The notes below the pieces were generated by a model. That model ran no database searches, was not told the origin of the DNA, and saw only the letters and a program-made list of their open reading frames with translations. 64,000 bases of DNA, taken from the NCBI GenBank assembly GCA_935421135.1, contig OW285196.1, positions 9,373,501 to 9,437,500 on the forward strand, read 5' to 3'. Made by a program: the position numbers and the translations under genes. The DNA is from Bugulina stolonifera (taxonomy: Eukaryota > Bryozoa > Gymnolaemata > Cheilostomatida > Bugulidae). Position 1 is the stretch's first letter. The number at the start of each line of letters is the position of its first letter. Positions 24,023 to 36,272 of the stretch are shown piece by piece.

Positions 24023-25968
24023 CAGGGGTGGGACTTGATAGTTTTAAGAATAGAGTAATATATGCTATTCCCTATTCACTACAAGAATAGAGAATCTGCC
24101 TAACGTAATAGTAAAATTTAAATATAGGGAATAGCATGCATATCGGCTGAATTGCTATTAATTAGAAGTTGTCTTCTCTCAAATCAGTTTTGAGAGAGAA
24201 CAATTCAAAAGCGCCCATTTATTTCCATGAAAACTAAAAAGCACAAACACAGCTATTTCTTGTTTACTTCTCTTCAGCTTCATTGTTTTTCAGAGTTCAT
24301 ATCGTGTTTATATTATTTTCTACAATGCACAGTTAGGGCGGTGTCATGGATTTAAAACATCATTGATCACGTGATAAGAAGGCATCAGGGTAGCAGCAAT
24401 ATACTCAATTGAATATAGCCAAGTCAAATGCATGTGTATTAGGCATCAAATATATAACCTTCAAATTGTCTGTGGAAACTGTAGAAGTATTAATGTTGTA
24501 CAGTTGTACTATTGCAGCAATATACAATGTTTGTAAAATTTAGACTTATCTCCCCATGATTTACTGTCAATATCTAAAATATTATATTGTAATGTTTTGT
24601 GCTATGGTTTTCTCACGGGTGCCGATGTTAGCACAAGTGGGGGAAGCGCTTGGTAGTGGTAGTGGGCTGCCAAGGTTAACTTCCACACATTACATAAAGA
24701 GTGAACAGTTAAGTAAGCTCTTGTAGTTATTGTAGAGGACGTAGGCTGATGCTTGGACTCATTAAAGAGCCAAGGGTCGACGTAGGTCCTATAGTTTATA
24801 CTCCGTAGGAGTGTAGAAAGTATCTATGTTAATGTGGGACGTAGACCCGATGCTAGATTCATTGAAGAATCAAGGATCGGCTAAGCTCTGATGGTTTATA
24901 CTCAGCAAGGAATGTAGTAAGAGACTTATACGAATATGAGGACGAGCTTGGGCGCTAAAGGGCCCTGAGGACCAAGGCTGGAGCTGCCTGCCTGCAAGAG
25001 TAAGACTCTGTAGGTTGAGTTAGGAGATGTTGCTTTATTGAAGCGCAATCAACAACTGATTTAGCATAGAAAATTTGTTGGCTTTTATATGATTCAAACT
25101 TTCGGCTAAAAGGGCCGACAGGGGGTATGACAATATGATAAGGTATCATCCCCAGAAATTACGTAACAAGATAGCTGAAATATGCCCGAGGTCCGACCAT
25201 AAAAGGGTCGGCCATGCACAAAAAGTGCTTACAATAGTGAGAAACGGATTATATATTAATATGAGAAATACCCATGACATTGGCCATCAGTTACAATAGG
25301 CAAAAAGACATAGAAAGTAATCAGATAATAAATGTACTTGCAATTAATAGCGTAGTTTTTAGATACAGGCAAATACAGAGACTTGATTGGTTGAATAATA
25401 ACTATAATGCACATTAGCGAAGCAGTTATTGACAATGATAGTGGATAATAAGTATAATAAGCATGTAATGAGAGACATGCATAATAGCTGAATGGTACAA
25501 GCATACTGTAAGTAAGTAATTATAGTATGTGCAGGCTATGTGAGCTGGGACACCACAATTTATATTTGTGGTTAAAGCAGTAGTATATAAGACTTCTAAT
25601 ATAAAAATGTTCACCACACATACTATAATCTATTCTTTGTATGTTTCTTTTTTGTAAAAACGATGTTTTTGAAGTAGAAAAAGCCATATAATCCGGATAT
25701 AAAATTGAGTTGGTTAGCGACTTCACAATGTATAATATAGTTACTAGACGGCCAGAATTGGCCGCAGCAGCAAGGGAACTAGTAACTAGTAACTACTAGT
25801 AACTAGTTACTAGCTAATAGCAGATTGGGCTGAAAATAAAAGCGGATTGGTTGAACTGCCACTAAAAATTGAAAGAAATTGAAAGAAGCGTGTCACAGCT
25901 GTTTGCTGGTGCAAAAGAAGAGAAAAGCACAATCGAATAGCATTTCAACCGCACTAGTCACACCCCTG
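24023..25968. mobile_element. Non-autonomous hAT-type DNA transposon
   Basis: The element begins CAGGGGTGGGACT and ends, inverted, CAGGGGTGTGACT. It is flanked by identical 8-base copies of GTTATAAC (24015-24022 and 25969-25976). Eight-base target duplications and CAGGG-type ends are diagnostic of hAT transposons. The 1946-base interior has no frame above 82 codons, so no transposase is encoded. It contains a hairpin remnant with AGAAGTTGTCTTCTCTC (about 24150-24230) and two imperfect copies of a roughly 100-base segment around 24735-24935, which suggests nested insertions. Confidence 0.88.
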
Positions 25969-25976
25969 GTTATAAC

Positions 25977-28199
25977 TTAATTTGAGGGTTTTGGGGTTGT
26001 CCATTATAACATTTAATTGGAATCAAAGTACTCAGGACTCACCAGATGTACATGTACTTAGTCTGTAGTGGTAGTACGCTGTCTGTAGGTCCTGCCGTCA
26101 CTCAGCACCTTGATCTCTAATGTAGTAAGTTGTGTGGTGTAGATTCTGTTTCTGCAGTCTAACATGTAGCAGGTACACTCTATTTCCTGATCTATGATGA
26201 GATAGTTGTTTTGCATATACATGTATCATTGCTTCTAAGTATGCATTACTATGAGTTATTTGTTAGCATACATCCACCTACACTCTACACGCTGCACACG
26301 TTGTAGTTGAGTTTAGTTTTAGTGTTTTTGTTTTAGAGTTTTATTAGTTTTTATTTTGTTTTCTGTTTTGTAGTCTTTTTGTCCTTTTCTCATTTCCCGG
26401 TAGTTTATACATTTATATATTAATATGTACTGTACCTGTAACGTCTATGTCATTGTCCATTCTTGTCACTGGCTATATAATCTATGTTTACAGTCTGTTC
26501 ATTCTCACTTGGCACTATACTCTTAGTCTACTCTCTGTACTGTCTCACAGTCCTACTCTCTGTACTGCCTATTATATACAGCACTAGATAGTTTATTTAG
26601 CCAATCATATCACATGCCCAATACGCAGTGTTAGTGAATTTGATTAGGAGTTATGTTCTCCTACCTGCTAGTGTACAAGAGTGGACAATTCCTATATGTA
26701 CTCTTTTGTTGCTATAATTATACTACTCAGTATCATGTACCAGATTTTAGGATGCCCCCAGGGCACTTTAAATCTCCTTGTTTCCTCCTGGATTTACAAC
26801 ATGGGAAATTATCAAAAATATTTTGATAAAAACTCTCCCGTACTATCCCTAATTGTGCAATTTTAAGCCATATGACGAGTAATCTCAATACAACTACAAT
26901 TATTTGTAATTCCTGTTGGACTAATGTGCTAAAGTGTTGTAAATTTTGCATCATTTCAAACCACCTGAAAAGTTAATATTGGGATACTGGCGTTTTAGTC
27001 AAATCATATTTTGTCATCTTGTGAGCGTTTCTAAACCGGTTCTCATTTCTGCTTACCAGTATAAGATGGATTTCCTCCCCAAAGTTGATGTGTGTACATT
27101 TGTACATCAGAACTAAATTCTAAACAGTCTGCAAGACTGCACAGAGGTTCGATATATTTATTTACAAACATGCATTAACTAAACTGCACTTGCTTGTTAT
27201 CACTGCATAAAAATAACGTGTCTATTGACTATTTCTGTCTACACAATATACATAATAATCTGATTGCCTAACACTTATGGCAATGTTTAAATGTATCCCT
27301 GTATTAGTTTATCAAATGTGAGTACAATGCTTAGTCTCTATGGATTGACTCTTCTTATTGTCAATTTATCTTCTTAAATATACCGTTGCTATAAAGGCTT
27401 TTACTGTATATCTTTTACTGTTAAAGCACAGTTAAAATATTTCACAACTACAGTACTGTTGTGAAATATTTTAGAATTACATAATCCTATCAGCTTTTTC
27501 ATAGAAATTAGTAGTTTTTTGTTTTCCAAATTATAATTGATAATTATTTACTGCATGGTTTAACATTTGGTAATTATATTCTCTATATGTAAATAGGCAT
27601 GAATCCTAGCATTAGACCTGTGAATCCTATTATTTTGTAGATGAATGTACCACCACTGTAATATCAATCATCCTTGCTCTAGCCTATGTTCAGCCTATAA
27701 CATACTACATAGCCTTAGTTTATCACAAGTATTATTATGAAGGCTAGTGAGAAGTAGATAATTTATTACAATGCTATCTATCGACACTAGGAACGGCTTT
27801 CATGCACTCTAAAAATAATGTAAGCTTATAGCACTGTCTCTCAATCAACAGCAACTCATTAGCATGGTCGTCTTGATTTGAGTGGAATTTAGAAAGTAAT
27901 TTTAGATGTTAATTGTTTTATTATTGAACTCATTTGTAACGGGTAAGGTGATAAAATGTAGGTAGGTCATACACACAAGTGTGGTAGTGAGAGACAACTC
28001 TACCCGTTATTGAGTAAAATGTAATATGTATGCCCTCAGTGGCTGAAAGTAACATTGTCTTTCATCCCCACAGTCAACAGTACTATTAATAGACACATAC
28101 CAGAGAATAGATACATTTATTCAAGGAGCAGAAATTTAATTTTTATTATCATCATCGTAATATTTTAGTTGACAGTAGTAAAAGTGTTGAATCAAAGTT
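25977..28199. other. AT-rich intergenic region
   Basis: No gene is supported. A clean inverted repeat (AAAATATTTCACAAC...GTTGTGAAATATTTT) lies near 27434-27474. Otherwise I see only low-complexity AT-rich sequence and scattered short frames. Confidence 0.5.
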
Positions 28200-28227
28200 T
28201 TTATTGATTAGTACATTTGCTGCTCCA

Positions 28228-29090
28228 TTACTTTTTCCTTATGTCAGCTACACGGCGGGTGGGGTCGTAACAGATGCACTCATGTCCATCACACTTCCCT
28301 CTAGTGTTCTTATCCTCTTGCATACATAAATGGTTGCAGATGATATTGGAAATTGGACAGTTTGGTAGCCCAGAAACATTGGCAGCCACACCTTGAAATA
28401 ACAAATAATCAGATAATAAAAATGGCGTCTCACGGCCTGTCTTTATGATCTATATAATCTGAGTTGTGATCATAATAAAAATTTTCCCTCTCTCAAAGAA
28501 GAATATTTAGTAATTTATTGTTTTAGATTCCTAAGTAGAATATTGATAAACATACGTATACATGTTAGTAGTTATCAACCCTTATCTTAATGAAGTTAGA
28601 CATTATTTTCTTGTAAGACTATTACTTACACATGATGACGAAGGCAGACAGTAGAACAGTGGAATACTTCATTATTCAGGTGCAGGTTTTAGCAGAAGTA
28701 TCAGGTTGAGATTGTTATCTGCAAATAGTGATGAATGCGTTCATGGAATGAAGTAATATTTGATGTACAAGTATTATGTAGCTAACATTTATACATGTAA
28801 TTATGTTGTTATACAGCATACATATGTTTGTAATACAGTACAGTAATATTTGTTATACAATACATTGTATATACATGTATATGTACATGTAATGTATTAT
28901 ACAACACATTGTATATACATGTATATGCACATGTAATATATTATACTTTTAGCCTGCACCCATCATACTGCACCCAGACTGTACACAGACTGAATTAGTA
29001 ATTTCAGACTATTTAAACTTCCCGCTCACCTGAATATTGCTTCCCAGAGGTTTGAGATGTTTCTAGACTGTGTAAATCTTGTTGTTGTGG
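28228..29090 (-). CDS. CSαβ defensin-like secreted peptide (copy 1)
   Basis: Coding exons are 28672-28630 (43 bases) and 28391-28228. The protein has 68 residues. Residues 1-22 form a signal peptide (MKYSTVLLSAFVIM start, ending VSG). The mature part has six cysteines spaced C-x6-C-x3-C-x10-C-x4-C-x1-C, with GKC and CIC. This is the cysteine-stabilised alpha-beta motif of invertebrate, plant and fungal defensins, which disrupt microbial membranes or bind lipid II. The peptide ends in a basic tail (RVADIRKK). A 5' untranslated exon, about 29090-29030, is inferred from a TATA box and a CAG|GTGAGC donor, with its acceptor just before 28718. The first coding intron interrupts the signal peptide in phase 1, exactly as in the paralogue at 48.6 kb. 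The same fold occurs in ion-channel peptides, so antimicrobial action is inferred from the pattern only. Confidence 0.85.
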
Positions 29091-29112
29091 TTAAATCCTA
29101 CCAGCTCCAGAG

Positions 29113-29120
29113 TTTATATA
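29113..29120 (-). promoter_or_regulatory. TATA box of defensin-like gene 1
   Basis: TATATAAA on the minus strand lies about 30 bases before the inferred start of the 5' untranslated exon. The paralogue at 48.2 kb has an equivalent TATA element in the same relative place, which supports both. Confidence 0.6.
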
Positions 29121-29935
29121 CAATAATGGATTCCCTAATGGGTAAAATAGTTGGCAAATTAAAACGATTTACTTTGTTAAATACTGTAAATTTGACAGCA
29201 TTATTCTTTTTTATGGTGTAATACCTTTCGTTGATTGGTAGATTGATTGTGCAATCACAGACACCCTAATAGTTGAAGATAGTGGCAGCACATCATGCAG
29301 TATGCCAGTTGCCTACATTATTTCGTGCAGCTAGCCTAATTTTTAGTTGAAACATAAATTATACTTATTTGTACAAAGCAAAACATAATATAATTCATCT
29401 TATTGATATGCCAATATTCAAACAAGTAACATCCTGTACCTGTATATATGAGCATACTGTAAATGCATCATACAACCCATCACAGAATTATTCCATTAGT
29501 GCCATTACCAACTTGAGCATCAGGATTTGTCAGTTTATCTACCAATCAGACACAAGCATGGGATATCACGCTACCAAACAGCTGCTACAGCATGTACATT
29601 GTACATGTACATGTATAATACATGTACTTACAAAGTTCACCCATACACATACATGACAAACCAAATAGTAAGCCGGACTTAGTTTCAGCCATAAAACTGT
29701 GTAGTCTATGTTTTGGATAACTGGAGCAATCGAGAGAGAATGAGTAAGTCACTTTTCATTGCCCAGCATAGCCACTGAGCTAGAATACCTTTCTGAGCAG
29801 GTTATCAGAATTACACTTGTGCATGTTTGCTGTTCCCTCCATATCAACTAGGGCTCTACCTGAAGAAGGCAGCAGCAGCAGCAGCAATGCCCATGTAATT
29901 TCGCTGTGTTGACTGTGAGTAAAGCCTACACAACG
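29121..29935. other. Intergenic region upstream of defensin-like gene 1
   Basis: No gene is supported. The region includes ACATGTAC-rich palindromic stretches near 29590-29640 and a short (GCA)n run near 29868-29885. Regulatory sequence for the defensin-like gene may lie here but no site can be named. Confidence 0.45.
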
Positions 29936-29938
29936 ACC

Positions 29939-30162
29939 TATCATACTGCACCCACCATACTGCACCCATCATACTGCACCCATCATACTGCACCCATCAT
30001 ACTGCACCCATCATACTGCACCCATCATACTGCACCCATCATACTGCACCCATCATACTGCACCCATCATACTGCACCCATCATACTGCACCCATCATAC
30101 TGCACCCATCATACTGCACCCATCATACTGCACCCATCATACTGCACCCATCATACTGCACC
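29939..30162. repeat. 15-bp minisatellite
   Basis: About 15 nearly identical tandem copies of CATCATACTGCACCC. The unit length is a multiple of three, so it makes a spurious periodic reading frame. One and a half isolated copies of the same unit lie at about 28955-28977, inside the 5' part of the defensin-like gene. Confidence 0.97.
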
Positions 30163-31792
30163 TATAGCAAGGTGTGAGACTATGAGTATATTTACTACAT
30201 GTAAATACAACATCTATTATGCATGTATAGTAATTATAAGCCTGCATGTAGTACATTTGGTAAAGCTTTCTTGACACTTTGAGGCACTACACGTTATAAG
30301 TCTGGCAATATGATATTTTTTTCATCATATATACATGTACATGTACATGTACATGTAATATGATGCAAACAGTAAACAAATAGGCCAAATACAATGTCTA
30401 CAACTACCATTTCAACGAATGTAACCGTGACAACATGCAAATAAAACTAAAATGTAAGCAAGTGTTCATCTATAAAGGATGAATAAAATCTGCTGCTTTC
30501 ACAGCTTAGAAAACATGGCTACACCTTCCTTCAGTACAATGTATACTTACACATTATGATGGGATCAAAGAAATTTTTCCTGGTGAATTCCTCTTAAACA
30601 ACGCATGATTGGCTGCAGTTGAGCCAATAGCAGATTAGGACCATGTTGATCCATTTTCTTGCACACAAAGAATTATTTGATCTTGTAAATGGATAATAAA
30701 TCAATTTAAAATCAAAAAATAAAGTGTTAAAAGTTAATGTATACACACTATGCGAGCCATTAATCTACAGTAAAGCACAAATTTGATTTGTTATCTAGGT
30801 AACTTTAGACTATCTAGCAACTTTTACTTCTAGCCTTATTTCATGCTAAACCATACAGTAGAAAACGATCTCCTCTCAAATGCACCAGCTTGCGCTACAA
30901 CAATACTATTTTAAAATAATCAAAATGCAGCAGAATCATGCAACATAATAACATGTAAGCCAATGAAATGCAATAATTGTGTTTACTATGCAGCATCCAT
31001 GTAGTGATTCAGAAATCCATACAGGCACTGTTTCTTTTATTCATGACGAGTGTTACTTTGTAGGTGTGTTCGTACAATACAATGTAATATGGCTGTGTCC
31101 ACTCGAGCAGCACAAGGGAACAACTCACATCGCCTGATCATGTTGACCAGATCAGCACTCAACTTGGTCCCAATGATCTACTACATGATTGTATGTTATA
31201 GTATTGAAATAGCCAGTGAATGGAAGAATATACAGGTACTTCCACTGCCTGTTGGATGCAGTAAGAGAACTAGGTTCCAGGAAGAGTAGTAGCCACTAGG
31301 AGGGGAGTAGCCCTCCTTCCCCCCCCCCCCACCATGAGTCAACTGTTCTGTGACGATACAAGTGTTCCAGTAACTGGGGGGGGGGGCAATAGTACAATGC
31401 AATATCTGAAAGGTAGTTAGTCTAGGTATGAGTAATGGCAAATCCTGCAAGGTAGTGCAAATGTACAGGTACACATGGGGGGGGCACTATTATTAGCAAT
31501 TGTCATCACTATACTAGTATGTACATGTATACATTGCTCACATATTTTTCAAAGCTTAGATTAGAAAATGACTCCCTGCGCAGATCTTCACAATGCTGAA
31601 CAAACATAATAATAGAATTCTTTTCATGATGTGCATTAAGAATTATAATATTGGCATTGTGTTTGTTCATAGTATACAGTACGTAACATATACAGCTGTA
31701 ATAATAGAACTGGTTATAATTTTGATATACCTTGTAAGTTGTTGGTAGTAAAAGTCGAGGCTACGCGACGTGACGATTGTTGCATTCTTGAT
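30163..31792. other. Intergenic region upstream of sulfotransferase gene
   Basis: No gene is supported. It holds an (ACATGT)n stretch near 30330-30357, a run of 12 C at 31319-31330, a run of 11 G at 31376-31386 and 8 G at 31478-31485. Confidence 0.5.
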
Positions 31793-34141
31793 ATGGCTCT
31801 AAGTAGAAAAAGAAAAGTATGGTTAGTTGGAGCTTGTATTTTCTTCACGACTGTATCATGTTATTCAATATATTATACCTCCACTTCACCATTGTCTAAC
31901 ACAGGTATGTTATCTAGTAAAATACAGGGTGAATCACCAAAATGTAAAAAATATTTTTCAGGATATTACATTGTATGTTATTGAATAATGACTGCACAAA
32001 TTAATGGCATGGTCAAAATTCTCCTGTACTTTTGTACCAAATTGCATAGGTATTTTAAATAGTAGAATGTATTATTATATTTTTGCCATTTAGCTTTAGG
32101 TGATCTACCAGGCATAATTTGATTATATTGATGGAATGAACCCTGACTTTCTATCTACATAATTATATATTCTATCCTACTACATTGTGAGACCAACTTT
32201 CATACATTAGCAGAATGAAGTCTACTAAAGAGTTTGGGACATAAAAGATGACAACTCCCTAGAAATGTTAACAACGTTTAGAAGAGGCCAAATAGGCTAT
32301 TTACTGTAGCAAATGAAGGAGTTCAGCTTCCACACAATGAGTCACGCCTGAAGGCTAAACCTGTGTTCAGATATTAAAAGCAGTCGCATATGAACTAGTG
32401 CAGTTTCCGAAAATGCCTAATATGTGTCATGAGTCCAACTAGCAATTGTTTCTCTAAAATGCCTACAAAACTTGGATATTTTCACCACTTTTTCAAAGAC
32501 CATCGGCACTATTAAAACTTTCAAAGTATCAATCTACATGCACATGTAAATGATACTCATAAGTACATTAGAGCAATGGAGAGAGATATAACCTGGCAAG
32601 TTTTGCTTCCTAACTGTGGTATAGGTTTCTGACTGTTAACTATACAGTAGTCTTTGTCCCCTCTTGTGTAACGCCAAACATGGTACATGTATACTGAATC
32701 TACTCATCCTAGGCTAGTCCCAAGGTTCGGTTTGTGAGCTATAACCACTCTGTAGGCCTATTGGGTTTCACCTAAGTAACGTTGTATGTTTAACATGATG
32801 CTGCAAGTCCCAGAATCCAGCATCAAGTAAGTGCTTGTTATTTCTCTTGAAGAGGCATTACATATCTAACACTAGTCATGACTTCTTTATTATTTAGGAT
32901 GGGATCATTTGCTATGGGTAAAGAATGCAACAACAGATTTGTTATACTCTAATGGCAACATATCAACGTATATCCATAACAGAAAATCTCTTCTGGATAG
33001 CATAGATAAGTGGAGAACACAGAGGCTTTCTCCAAATGCTGCAAAAGCTGAGTCGATATCTACGTCGTCTAGTAGTAGTATTGTAACACCACAGGTTTCT
33101 GCAGACCGTCCAGAGTTGTCGCTTATACGCAGGAATACACCTTTAAATCATGTCGCATTTATTAAGACCCACAAAAGTGCCAGCTCTACTATACAAAACA
33201 TACTAATGAGGTATGGATTGAACCACAATCTCACTTTTGTTCTACCGGTGTCCGGTGCGAAAACGGGATGGCCAGATCCGTTTGACCCTGAAAAGCATAT
33301 GCGACCAATCAAACAAAATAAAGCAGACATTCTGTGCTTTCACTCAGTTTTTTCTCCAAAGATAGAAGAAGTCATGCCAAATGATACATTTTACCTGTCG
33401 ATACTCAGAGAGCCATTTTCCCGGCTGAAATCGGCATATACCTACTACAACTTCTATAAATGCTCAAAGTTGAGTCTCCGTGAAATTATTAAACAATTAC
33501 CTAAAAACATCAAACCGTGTGAAAAGCCGGTTTTTAATGCATTATTCTATGACTTTGGTTTCCCTGTAGAAACGTCTTCCGAATCTACCAGAGAGATCAA
33601 TGATTATATCGACATTCTGGACAAGAAGTTTGGTCTCGTTATGATAGTTGAATACTTTGATGAATCTTTAATTATTATGAGAGATTTGTTAGGTTGGAGT
33701 ATGGAGGATGTTTTGTCATTTGCAAGTAATTTTCGGCAGAACAATACTGACTCTAAAAGTGACGCCAAATCATTGCGAGGAGTTGACATACAGGATAATA
33801 AAGAAGGCGGGACTCTGATGTACCAGAAATCAAAAGCAGATGTCATTTTATATTCGCACTTTAAAAGAAAACTAGAAAGGATTATAAAAGCTAATAAATC
33901 ATATATTGAAATGGAGAAAGATAAACTACAGAAGCTTAGGTTGGAATGGATGGGATACTGTATACAGGCCTCAGTGCCAAATAAATATATTACGGATCCA
34001 CGATTCAAGCCTTGGCATGGATACAACTCTTATGGATACATTCTTACTGAGGAAGGCATGCTAAACCAAACTTGTGTTGCTCTAGCCATGTCTGAAGTAG
34101 CATTTCACAAACAGCTTGCCAACTTGCAGCCTGCTTTCTGA
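31793..34141 (+). CDS. GAL3ST: Galactose-3-O-sulfotransferase family protein
   Basis: Two exons, 31793-31904 and 32898-34141 (TGA), encode 451 residues. The N-terminus (MALSRKRK followed by WLVGACIFFTTVSCYSIYY) is a type II signal anchor, as expected for a Golgi enzyme. The donor-binding 5'-phosphosulfate loop is seen in HVAFIKTHKSASSTIQNIL, followed by LNHNLTFVLP. The 3'-phosphate motif is SILREPFSRLKSAYTYY. Both are hallmarks of the galactosylceramide/galactose-3-O-sulfotransferase family, which transfers sulfate from PAPS to the 3-hydroxyl of galactose on glycolipids or glycans. Length matches the family. Which glycan is used cannot be told. AATAAA lies at 34155-34160, just after the stop. 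Confidence 0.92.
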
Positions 34142-34269
34142 AAGGTGCAACTATAATAAACAATGTTGTGATGTTTGCTCAGTAATAGCACTATCACATA
34201 TATACAATGTACATGAAAATTACTATGACTGTCTTATCAAATAGACGATAGAATTTCATGCAGATAGAG

Positions 34270-34396
34270 CATGGGCACTAATAAGCTATTGATCGTAATT
34301 AGAAGTTGTCCTCTCTCACGTTATCTTCTAAGAAGAGAAAGATAAATTGGGAGAGGATAACTTCTAATTACAATCAACAGCTTATTAGTGCCCATG
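34270..34396. mobile_element. 127-bp hairpin MITE with 8-bp target duplication
   Basis: Both ends read CATGGGCACTAATAAGCT inward and stay inverted for about 46 bases through AATTAGAAGTTGTCCTCTC. It is flanked by exact AGATAGAG copies (34262-34269 and 34397-34404). An 8-base duplication points to mobilisation by hAT transposase. Related hairpins with the same AGTTGTCCTCTC arm lie near 35450-35515, 44850-44960, 47340-47410 and inside the hAT element at 24.2 kb. Confidence 0.88.
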
Positions 34397-34404
34397 AGAT
34401 AGAG

Positions 34405-36272
34405 CAATATTCAACACTAATAATGCAGCTGTGCGCAGTTATACCTGTAACTATGAACTGCAAAAGAAGAGGATAGTAATATGAACTGGGTGTTAAGTAT
34501 CTTAGCATATTATATTCTGTGGGTAAACTACTGTGTACACATAGGATTAGCTGAGATATTTTATTTAAGGAGTTTGCAGATCACAGCACATGACTAAGTG
34601 CTTGTGAGCGTAAATTGCACCAGCCCGTAGTACTACATGTACATGTATAATAATAATCAACTCTCTTGGTGAACTTATACTTGACGTAACAGTTGACGTA
34701 ACAGTTAACGTCATGATAATTTAGTGTCCCACTAACTGCATAACTTCTGCATCTCTGAAATCAAATTTGAATGTGTAATTACCTCCCTTGTTACTAGAAC
34801 TGTAAAGACCCCAAATAATATACACATACATGTACATGCATAGCTATTCTATTCCTTGGGATCTAATAAATTGCATGAATTGTCATTACATCAGTCGGCC
34901 CAAAATATTGTACATTATGCTGGGTGAAAGTTAAACGCTCCTCGTCCACATTCTACACAAGCAGATAGTTTAGAAGCCTCTTGTCTACTCATTTTCAACT
35001 AAAGAAATTGATGCACCCAATGCAAAGAAACATAAATGGTGGAAAGTCTTGGGTATAGCAAGAAATTGTAAACATCTAAACAGTAGTTGTCTACTCAATG
35101 AGTGGTTGCTAATTTGCTGAGCAAGGGAAGACAAATTTAAAGTAAATAATTTGTTAATCCAAGGGAAGTTGACCCACTTATGTGGAAAAGTTTTTTTGTG
35201 GGAGGGCAACTCCCATTTACTGTAAGATATCGATTTTGTATTGCTCTTAGAGCTATCCTTAGCCAATAAGCTTATTGGCTAAGGATAGCTCTTATTGGCT
35301 ATCTGCTTTATTCTATATACTTTATGAATGCAGGTCTCCAAAATAGTAGGAAGACATCTTTAACGTATTGCAAACAATTCAATTTTCTAACCTCAATAAA
35401 ATGATGGAATAAAATATTATTTTGATAATAAGTAGTTGTAGTCACACACAGAGGAGACACAACTCCTAATTATTATGACTGTGCCCGTTTAAACAGACAT
35501 CATTAGGAGTTGCACTCTCACTGCCCATAGTTAGAGTATTGAACAATATTACTAAATAAAATGAAGTTGGTTTCTATAGTTGTCCAGGTACAGTTCTATA
35601 TTGGTCATAAAGTACAGATACAGACTATACAATTGCACAGTCGGCTAGAACCACTCCCGGTATACAGTACATGTCATTGTAAGCCAAGTCAGTACATTGG
35701 AGTAGTAAATATTGATATTCTGATACTTGAGGCAGTTTGCTGGTAGATGTTATTATCATGGTTCATAACATTTAGCATTCTAGTAGAAGCAGTGACTCCC
35801 TATTAGCAGAGGCAAGAAAAACAAGTTCTAAAATTAATCATATTTTTATACAGTGAAAAAAACTAAAACACCTTTCTTTATTAAACATGTACTTTACTTT
35901 TTTATAACCAATTATTCTACATATAGATACATTGAATTATAATTGGGAGTTGAGCACAATACATTGAAAGTGCAAGTAAATAAATTCAATCAGTAGTCAT
36001 AACTATTACACTATCTACCTTAGACATTTGGCAACTACTATTCGTTGTTACTGGGCATGTACAATGTAAGTATAAACTGGATATTCTATCTATCTACATG
36101 CCAATCAATATTCTGATGGTATTAGAAAATATTCCATAGTGTGAGCCTATAGTTATTCCATGAATTCTTTTAATATTTTCCTCACTCATCATGTACATCT
36201 ACATTACTATACATTCTCTTTTTCCTGACTAGAAACCTTAGCTAATAGGTCAGCTAATCTATATAGCAATAA
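34405..36272. other. Intergenic region with hairpins
   Basis: No gene is supported. It contains a 44-base perfect palindrome at 35249-35292 and a related hairpin (GAGACACAACTCCTAAT...ATTAGGAGTTGCACTCTC) at about 35450-35515. Confidence 0.6.
35249..35292. repeat. 44-base perfect palindrome
   Basis: The half-site AGAGCTATCCTTAGCCAATAAG is followed directly by its exact reverse complement with no spacer, centred on AAGCTT between 35270 and 35271. A further CTTATTGGCTA copy follows immediately. It could be a minimal MITE or fused element ends. Confidence 0.95.

Noticed and set aside
24625..25233. Possible solo LTR with TGTTAGCAC...GTGCTTACA ends
   Set aside because: The ends are weakly inverted but flanking 5-base sequences do not match, and no polyadenylation or primer-site features could be confirmed.
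29906..30274. 122-codon plus-strand frame rich in His, Thr, Ala and Pro
   Set aside because: It is the 15-base minisatellite.
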